From positions 1 to 21,730 of the forward strand of contig CAJOEG010000043.1 in NCBI GenBank assembly GCA_905233405.1: a DNA stretch of 21,730 bases, written 5' to 3'. The notes under the pieces are model-generated. The model did no database searches and was not told the origin of the DNA. It saw nothing but the letters and a program-made list of their open reading frames with translations. Each line of letters opens with the position of its first letter. Position 1 is the first letter of the stretch. Positions 14,951 to 21,730 of the stretch are shown one piece after another. Both the position numbers and the translations under genes were made by a program. Source of the DNA: an uncultured Bacteroidales bacterium. GTDB lineage: Bacteria; Bacteroidota; Bacteroidia; Bacteroidales; ML635J-15.

Positions 14951-17900
14951 CTATCTAAATATCGTCACCTTCCTTGTTGCTGTTTCGCCTTCTGCCGAGA
15001 TTATGCGGATATTGTACAATCCCGGATTCCAGCCTTCGCAGTTGATGGTAATGCGCTCGTCTTCGGTATTTTCAATTTCGGTGACAAGCATTCCCGATGC
15101 GTTGAATATCTGTACAATTGCTATGCGCTGTCCCTCGATGAAGAACTGACCGTAGGTCGGGTTGGGGTAGAGGGTGAGGTTGTCGGCTGTCCATTCTTCG
15201 ATGGCATCGCCTTCGCCAGAGCCAGAACCACTGCCGTCGTCTTCGGCAACATCTACCGATATGCAAACTTCGTCGGACGAACTGTACATTCCGTATTCGC
15301 AGATGCTTTCCACGCGGTAGCAGTATTCGATGTAGGAGGTGCTATTAGTTGCGCCGACAAAGGTGTCGTTGCGGAATACGCGGTAGTTGACAGCGCCGTT
15401 GCTTTCAGTCCATTCAAGTGCGACAGAGCCGCTAACAGCATCGGCGGTAAGGACTGGTGCTTCGGTGCATACATCGGCGGCAATCCTTATGCAGGCATTA
15501 CCTGAGATTTCGTTGCATACGCCGTTCTCAAAGTGTGCAATTACAATGTAGCAGTAGTCGGTTTCGGGAACGACATTTGTATCAACGTAGGATGTGGTTG
15601 TAAGGTGTTCGTCAATCGGGTCGCTATTCCTGTAGAGGCTTACATAGTCGACACCGACAGGCATATTCCACGAAACCGTTATTGACTCGCCGTCGCTTCT
15701 TGCTTCAACAGCAAGCGGAACATTGCAGGGGATGTCCTGAATTTCGGCACAAACCGTGTCTGAAAATAATGAATAAATTTCGACCTGTGACAATGCCCTT
15801 ACACTGAAACAATGTTCACCAACAGGAAGTCCGTCGTAGGTGACGGTTGTTCCGCTGACGGTATCGATTGCATACTGAGAAGCGGTGTTGAATACAAGGT
15901 ACGATACGCTTTCGTAGTTGCCGAGTTCCACAGGTTGCCAGTCGAGGGTAACGGTGTGGAATGTATCAGTTACGATGCTGATTTGCTGTACTGCGTCGCA
16001 TTCGGGAGCAACAGCCGAAATGTTCACATCAATGTCGCGTGAATAAGCGCCCATAACAGCTGCGCGGTACTTGATGGTTGCCGAGTAGTCGCCAGTTTCT
16101 GTTGCGCTTGCCTTTACTGAGATGTTTTCGCTGCTGTTAGGTGCAATCGAGCCACTCTTCTTGCCAGTCCTTACAACATTGTTGGTGCGACCAATCTCGT
16201 AGGTTGCAATTGTGTTGCTACCCATCGGGTTCTGGACATCGGCGAGAAGCACGAACTTGCCTTCGCATACATATTCCGAAGCGCAGATACCGCCAGCCAG
16301 CGATGAACTGCTCAGGTTGATGTCGTCGAGGTAGTGGGTTCTGTCGGTGTATTCGCCAGTACTGATATTGAACTGCCTGATGTATGCCGACGGACCGTTG
16401 TTCTGCGAGGTCTGCGAGAACAGCCACAAATAAGGACCACCCGGCGACAGGTTGTCGAATGCAGAACTATATACATTGGCAAGGTCGTTTCTTATTGGCT
16501 CTGAAGTGCCGTTTTCGATGTCGATGCGGTACAGCGAGTTCCAACTACCAGCAAGCAGGCTTCCGTCCTGCTTGTTGAACGAGCAGTGGCGGATTTCCTG
16601 AATGTCGGTTTCAATGCTGTCGACCAAAGTCTGGTTGTCGAGGTCGAGCTTGAAGATGATGTTGGTGCCCTCGGTGCCGTAGAAGTGGGTTCCGTCGTAC
16701 GACAGGTTCCTGATTGAGCCGACATTCTCGACATAGAATGTTTCAACATACTCACCGTTCGGGGTGTATCTGTTGAATTCGCCAGGACGCATCCACGACG
16801 ACGTGTAGATGAAGAAGCCGTCGGTTGCGATTGCCTGTTCTGCGTTCTCGCGGGTCGCAAATGTCTGGATGCTGTCCCAGAGGCTGCGTGTATTTCTACG
16901 CTGCTGAATTACAGAATCCTCGACGAGAGCAAGGTTGTCGTACTCGGTAATAGAACTCCATACTAAAGTACCACTACCTGTGTTGCTGAGTGTTATCGAG
17001 TCGCTCTGTTCAAGGTATGGGAACGATGAAACTGTCAGGCTGTCAACATCAGTTTCGATGTGCGGTGCGTTGAGCGAAATGTTGAATACCGTATCCGACT
17101 GGATGTCGACCGACCTGCTGTGCGAGATGTAGCCAGTAGCCGATACCCTGAATGTCTTGTGTCCGCGAAGTACTTCTATCGAGTATTCACCGTCGGCGTT
17201 GGTGCGAGTAACCTTGTTCCCGACAGTAACACGTGCGTTAGAAATTGGTTCGCCGTTGTTCTCGTCGGTTATTATACCGCTTACAATTCCGCCGCAGTTG
17301 TTTGCGTAGGTAATTGTGAGTGTTACAATGCTGTCGCAGCCGTGCGAGTTGACAAGCGTTACATTATATGTTCCAGCCTCGGTGAATGTCTCGCCCTCAT
17401 AGGTGTAAGGTACACCCGAACACATCTGAGCCGAAATTTCGTTAGTGGTGCTGCTGTTAATGGTCAAATGCAAGGTTACAACCGAATCGCAGCCCGAAAC
17501 GCTTTGGAATGTTTGCTCGTAATCGCCAGAAGCGTAATATGTGCTGTCGTTCCACTGGTAGGAATCGCAAGCCGTGATTTCAACAGATTCAGTCAGCGAC
17601 TGGTTTATGGTAAGATTCAGTTTTCTAATCGAGTCGCAGCCGTTTATAGTGGTGTATGCTTTCTCGTATTCACCGCTTTCGGTGTAGGTCTGGCCTTCCC
17701 ATTCGAAGCTGTCGCAGACAACAACCGTATCGGTTATTTCTGTCGAATAGTTGATTGTAAGGTTAAGTGTTACAACAGAATCACAGCCTTCCCTAGTGTA
17801 GAATGTCTGGATATATTCGCCGCTTGCGTAATATGTGGTGTCGTTCCACTGGAAGGAGTCGCAAGCAGTATCACTGATTTCGTTTGTTATGGTGTTGCTT

Positions 17901-20588
17901 ATGGTCAGATGGAGAGTTACAACCGAATCGCAACCTTCAGTGGTCTGGAATGTCTGTTCGTAGTCGCCAGTTTCGGTGTAAATGTTGCTGTTCCATTCGT
18001 ATGATTCACAAGCCGTAACATCGACCGTATTAGTCTGCGAGTTGTTGATTGTAAGGCGAAGTGTTACAACCGAGTCGCAACCATTGACAGCGGTGAATGT
18101 ATGCTCGTAGTTGCCACTTACAGTATAGGTTTCGCCAGCCCATTCGTATGAATCGCAAGCAGTGACTTCGACAAACTCAGTCTGCGAGTTGTAGATTGTC
18201 AAGTGGAGGGTTACAACCGAGTCGCAACCGTTTGCGTTGACAAGTGTCTGCTGGAAATCACCCGATTCTGTGTAGTTTGTGCCGTTCCAAGTGTACAAAT
18301 CGCAGGCGGTTGCGGTAAATTCTGACGAAGTCGGCTGGTTGACGGTTATGGTAACTTCTGCCGTTCCGGTACATCCGTTTGTGCCGACACCAGTAACTGT
18401 GTAGGTTCTGGTTTCGGTAGGTGTTACCGTGATTGATGAGCCAACTGTTGTCTGCAATTCTGTTTCTGGCGACCAAGTGTAGGATTGTCCGCCGGTTGCA
18501 CTGATGGTTGAGCTTCCGCCCTGACAAATGCTACTATCGATTGCGTATGCATAGATTATTGGTGCAGCAATGTCCTGCGTGATTGTGATTTGTGCGGAAG
18601 CCGAACAGTCATTTGCTGCGGTTGCGATTACGGTGTAGGTGCCGGGCTCAGTGAAGGTATTGCTTGCCTCGTCTGTGCTTGCACCGCCAGACCACTGGTA
18701 TGAAGTTCCGCTTCCGGTTGCAGTGACGCTAATAGATGTCCGTGCGCAGGTAAGTTCGGTTTCGCCAGTAGTGTTGGTTATGCTTACGGAAGGAGCATCG
18801 GCGTTAGGTGTAATCTCGATAGCCGCTGTGCTGGTACAGCCGTTGTCTGCTGTTGCAGTTACAGTATAGGTTCCGTCTGTGGTAATGGCATTGGTTGCCG
18901 TAGTCGCTCCGTTTGACCACAGATATGTAGCATCATCTCCTGTTGCCTCGACATTTATCGTTGTGGTAGTACAAGTGAGCAAGGTTGTTCCTGTCTCGTT
19001 GATTATGTTTACAGTCGGTGCTGCAACATCTTCGGTTATAACAATGCTTTCAGTGTTTGAACATCCGTTCGCATCGGTAACTGTGACTGTGTAGTTTCCT
19101 GCTGATGTGATATTGTTTTCTGCATTTGCTACGCCATTTGACCAAGCGTAGGTATTTCCGCCAGTTGCCGTAAGTGAAATTTCGGTTATGCTACAAGTGA
19201 TTGTAGTTTCGTTGGTGTTGTTGGTAATTGCAGCATTCGGCAGTGAATTTACCGTGAGTGTTACATTATCCGAACTTGTGAACGGTTCTCCGTCGCTGCA
19301 CGATGTAGCGGTAAGGCTGACTGTGTAGGTGTAAGTTCCTGCTGATGTCGGCGCTACAGTGATTGCATCGGTTGTAATGTCGGCTGGCAGTCCTGCACCG
19401 GTGTCTGTGCTTGACCATTCAACGGTGTAGCCCGTTCCTGCATTGGAAACATTTGCCTGCAGCATAGTGTTGCCGCCGGCACAGATTGGCGTTACATCTG
19501 CAATTGTAATTCCTGGGGTATCGCCGATTTCAACATTTACGCTTGCCGATGCCGAACAGTTGTTTGCATCGGTTACGGTTACAGAATATTCTGTTGCTGT
19601 GGTGAGTTGTGGCGTTGTGATGGAGCTGGTTGTTGCGCTGTTGCTCCACGAATAAGTGAAATCAGCAGTTCCGCCCTGAACATTTGCGGTGAGCGTCGAT
19701 GTTGTTCCTTCGCAAACCGATGTAGGACCAGAAATTGAAACCGTGAGTTCTTCGGGCTGTGTAATTGTGGTAAACGCATTCGTAGAACAGCCATTGTCAT
19801 CAGTTACGGTTACGCTGTATGTCCCCGCTATAATGTCTGTGATGGTCTGAGTGGTAGCACTATTGCTCCATTGGTACTCGTAAGGTTCAGTACCACCGCT
19901 TACTACTGCGCTCGCTGTCGTCATGGAGCCATTGCAAGCTACTGAACCTGCGTCAACAGAAACCGCTAGCACATTGGGCTGGGTGATTGTTATTTCCCTT
20001 ACAACAGAACAGCTGTTGTTGTCCCTTACGGTTACGCTGTAGGTTCCTGCAACAACACCAGTCAGATTCTGGGTGTTTGCTCCGTTGTTCCACTCGTAAA
20101 TGATAGGCGTTGTTCCGCCACTAACAGTATTTGTAATGTCGGTTGTACTGCCGTTGCAAGCGATTGTGCCTGCCGAAAGTGACGATGTAAGTTGCTCAGG
20201 CTCGTTGACGGTTATGGTTGCGCTTGCAGTACATCCGTTCGCATCGGTAACGGTTACTTTATAAGTTCCTCCGCTGACACCTGTAAGGTTCTGCGATGTT
20301 TCTCCGCTTTCCCAAGCGTATGTGTAAGATGTTATTCCGCCTTCAACGGTATTTGTGATGTTTGATGTTTCGCCGTGGCAAGATATTTCGGTTGCTGAAA
20401 GCGATGCAGTGAGAGCATTTGGCTGAGTAATTTCCAAACTTTCGACTACCGAGCAGCCGTTGTTATCCCTAACGGTTACGGTGTAAGTTCCTGCCGAAAC
20501 GTCCGCAAGGTTCTGTTCGTTTGTCGAATTGCTCCAGAAGTACTGGTAGGGCGCTGTACCGCCATCTGGCGTATTGGTGATGCTGGTT
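14951..20588 (-). CDS. Giant T9SS surface protein (gene B), main part after the frameshift
   Basis: Open frame of 1878 residues from the frame break at 20588 to the TAG at 14951. Parts in order: four SprB-like modules of about 75 residues (about 20587-19700; AGTYSVTVRDNN, GGTxPYxYxW, ITQPN); a PKD/Ig-like pair (about 19700-19240); three Ig-like repeats (about 19240-18560; TCxxTxISVTATG, AWSNG); another PKD-like unit; seven 49-residue Cys repeats (about 18310-17310); a complete carboxypeptidase-regulatory-like domain (17300-17075; GYISHSRSVDIQ); a propeller-like module (about 16930-16150); Fn3 domains (about 16005-15260); a short GSGSGSGEG linker; and a T9SS type A sorting domain (LYPNPTYGQFFIEG to KVTIFR). 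The C-terminal 700 or so residues are mostly identical to the C-terminal half of gene A. The TTG at 20437 lies inside a repeat and is not a real start; translation should come from the gene's start beyond the window. Likely a cell-surface or secreted adhesin. Confidence 0.87.
17310..18310 (-). repeat. Seven tandem 49-residue Cys repeats with an exact 147-bp period
   Basis: The string GTTACAAC or its equivalent recurs at 18210, 18063, 17916, 17769, 17622 (diverged) and 17475, each exactly 147 bases apart; the last unit is 153. Each unit encodes ACDSYxWxxxxYxxSGxY followed by GCDSVVTLxLTI, with two Cys per unit. Two such units occur in gene A (about 6900-6620), where the repeat run is shorter. 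Confidence 0.9.
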
Positions 20589-20620
20589 GTTGCAGGCGAT
20601 AGTCGCCGGATTTGCCGAAA
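19700..20620 (-). repeat. Tandem SprB-like repeats in gene B, about 225 bp each
   Basis: Four consecutive modules share ACNG or SCHG, ITNTVxGG, YxYxW, NLTGVxAGTYxVTVxDxNGC and ITQPN. SprB-like repeats are typical of Bacteroidota gliding or surface adhesins. The first unit contains the frame break. Confidence 0.75.
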
Positions 20621-21730
20621 GCGAGGTTGTGAGTTCTTCTGGCAATGTCAGTTCTATATCCTTAGTGCTGTTGTTTCCGCACTGGTCGGTTACAGTAACA
20701 ATAACAGTGGTAGCCGTTGTAATCTCAGTTCCTGCCGTTATGCTTTGTGAGATAGTGAGGTTACCGTTTGCTGTGCAGTTGTCGCTTGCAATGTTACGGA
20801 CTTCGCCTGTAAGGTCAGGTACGGTGAATACGCAATTGGTAGATGTGAGTTGGCGGTCGAGGTTGTCGTCACCGATTGTCGGGTTGATTTCATCGCCTAC
20901 GGTTATAGTTATTGGTGATGCGTCTGCCGTACAGCCGTTGGTATCCTCAACATGTAGGCTGATGATATACTGAGTTCCGCAGGTTGCCATGCTTGCCGTT
21001 GGTGCGTTTGCCGTGTTCGTAGTTGTGGTCTCGCTTGTTGTTATGCCGTTAGTTTCGGCGAGCGTTATTCCGTCAGTTGCGCTCCATGTGTAGGTGTATT
21101 CTGCAGTTCCGTTCTCTGTGAGTTCGGCATCAAGGTCAATGGTCGCATTCGGACATATCTGCTGGCTTGCAGTAGTTATCGCAACCTCTGGCTTCGGGTA
21201 TACGGTAATGGTTATATCGTCGGTAATAACATAGTTAGTACCTGCATCGCAGACATCGGTAGTCAAAGTTGCCGTGTAAGTGTATGTTCCTGGCGATGCG
21301 GGGGTGACTGTGATTTCGTCAGTATTCGCCGGGTCGGGAAGCCCTACGCCTGTGTCACTGCTCGTCCATTCAATCGTATAGTTGCTGCCAGCGTTGGTAA
21401 CGGTTGCCGTCAGGGTTGCCGATGCGCCGTTGCATATCGGTTCGTTGGAACTAAGCGTAAGTGATGGTGTGTCGCCGATGGTTACGGTATGCGACGTCCC
21501 GAATGTACAGCCGTTGACATCGGTGACGGTGACGGTGTATGTGAACGGCGTGTTGTCGCTGGTGAGAACAGGAGTTGTTATGCTCTCGGCAGTGGTCGGA
21601 TTTGTATTGTCATCATCCCATGCGTAGGTGTATGGTGCTGTACCGCCGTCCGCATTGACAGTCAACGTCGCTGTCGTGTTGTTGCAAACTTCTGTCGGTC
21701 CGCTGATTGATGCCGAGAGTGCTGTTGCAG
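20469..21730 (-). CDS. Giant surface protein (gene B), upstream part, enters from right edge and ends at frameshift
   Basis: The frame is open from the window edge to about 20589 (380 codons of authentic sequence), then runs out of frame (CNNQHHQYARWR and following) to a stop at 20469. Content: PKD-like modules with GGTAPYTYAWDDD and TVTVTDVNGC; an Ig-like domain (SLTLSSNEPICNGASATL, WTSSDTGVGLPD); another (EVAITTASQQICPNATIDL, YTYTWSATDG); an HYR-like domain (PDLTGEVRNIASDNC, TVIVTVTDQCGNNS); and the start of the SprB-like array (LPEELTTSLSANPATIACN). The gene start, signal peptide and full length are outside the window. The TTG at 21665 is not a credible start because the frame upstream continues the same module (ATALSASISGPTEVC). 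It belongs to the same gene as 14951-20588. Confidence 0.85.
   Translation of the reverse strand, partial: ATALSASISGPTEVCNNTTATLTVNADGGTAPYTYAWDDDNTNPTTAESITTPVLTSDNTPFTYTVTVTDVNGCTFGTSHTVTIGDTPSLTLSSNEPICNGASATLTATVTNAGSNYTIEWTSSDTGVGLPDPANTDEITVTPASPGTYTYTATLTTDVCDAGTNYVITDDITITVYPKPEVAITTASQQICPNATIDLDAELTENGTAEYTYTWSATDGITLAETNGITTSETTTTNTANAPTASMATCGTQYIISLHVEDTNGCTADASPITITVGDEINPTIGDDNLDRQLTSTNCVFTVPDLTGEVRNIASDNCTANGNLTISQSITAGTEITTATTVIVTVTDQCGNNSTKDIELTLPEELTTSLSANPATIACNNQHHQYARWRYSALPVLLEQFDKRTEPCGRFGRNLHRNR
20588..20592 (-). other. Frame break in gene B
   Basis: Upstream the frame reads ATIACN (TGC AAC). Downstream the conserved TSITNTPDGGTAPYQYFW is in the frame beginning ACC at 20587, skipping one base. 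The sister repeats have IACNGSTTDITNT, so three residues less one base (8 bases) appear lost here. Confidence 0.75.

Noticed and set aside
17060..18004. Plus-strand open frame of 314 codons over the 147-bp repeats
   Set aside because: It is the antisense shadow of the Cys repeats, with the same 49-residue periodicity; no start context or domain supports it.
17310..18310. CRISPR-like regular spacing
   Set aside because: The 147-base units are coding repeats with gradual divergence, without short identical repeats separated by unrelated spacers, and no cas genes are present.
14951..20437. Independent gene starting at TTG 20437
   Set aside because: The same frame extends upstream to 20587 through conserved SprB-like sequence, and the TTG is the Leu in VVESLEITQPN; there is no signal peptide.

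Overview
The window looks like a chromosomal piece of a Bacteroidales-type member of the Bacteroidota, probably an uncultured or metagenome-derived one. Evidence: giant Cys- and Thr-rich multidomain surface proteins ending in a type IX secretion (T9SS) type A sorting domain, SprB-like repeats, Fibrobacter succinogenes major paralogous (FISUMP) domains, and TAnnTTTG-type -7 promoter boxes. Every gene I can support lies on the minus strand, so transcription runs from high to low coordinates.

Layout, right to left. (1) 21730-14951: the 3' part of a giant surface protein gene ('gene B') that enters from beyond the right edge. It encodes PKD/HYR-like and SprB-like modules, Ig-like repeats, seven 49-residue Cys repeats, a carboxypeptidase-regulatory-like domain, a propeller-like module, Fn3 domains and a T9SS tail. 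A frameshift near 20588 breaks it. (2) 14950-14568: intergenic DNA with a near-perfect 24-bp-stem hairpin, an AT-rich repeat and a candidate promoter. (3) 14567-4299: a second giant surface protein gene ('gene A') with signal peptide, jelly-roll, Fn3, FISUMP, YGDGW, SprB-like and Cys-repeat modules. A single in-frame TAA (6446-6444) splits it; the same frame then continues for 714 codons into a C-terminal half that closely matches the C-terminus of gene B, including the T9SS tail. (4) 4298-4039: intergenic DNA with a degenerate hairpin of the same type, short repeats and a good promoter. (5) 4038-1081: a tight probable operon of an exported TPR protein, ribD and a CPBP-family membrane protease. 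The protease frame is broken exactly at an A-AAG-GGG heptamer, and ribD carries an in-frame palindromic repeat insertion. (6) 983-1: the 5' part of a short, UvrB-binding-domain-less UvrA-like ABC ATPase gene, running off the left edge.

How the parts relate: genes A and B are paralogues. Both appear designed for Sec export followed by T9SS secretion and anchoring, and they share an almost interchangeable C-terminal half fused to different adhesive N-terminal modules. The operon at 4038-1081 is housekeeping-like (riboflavin synthesis, membrane proteolysis) with no visible functional link to the adhesins. Three reading-frame lesions in 21.7 kb mean either real gene decay or variation, or sequence errors; this cannot be decided from the sequence alone.
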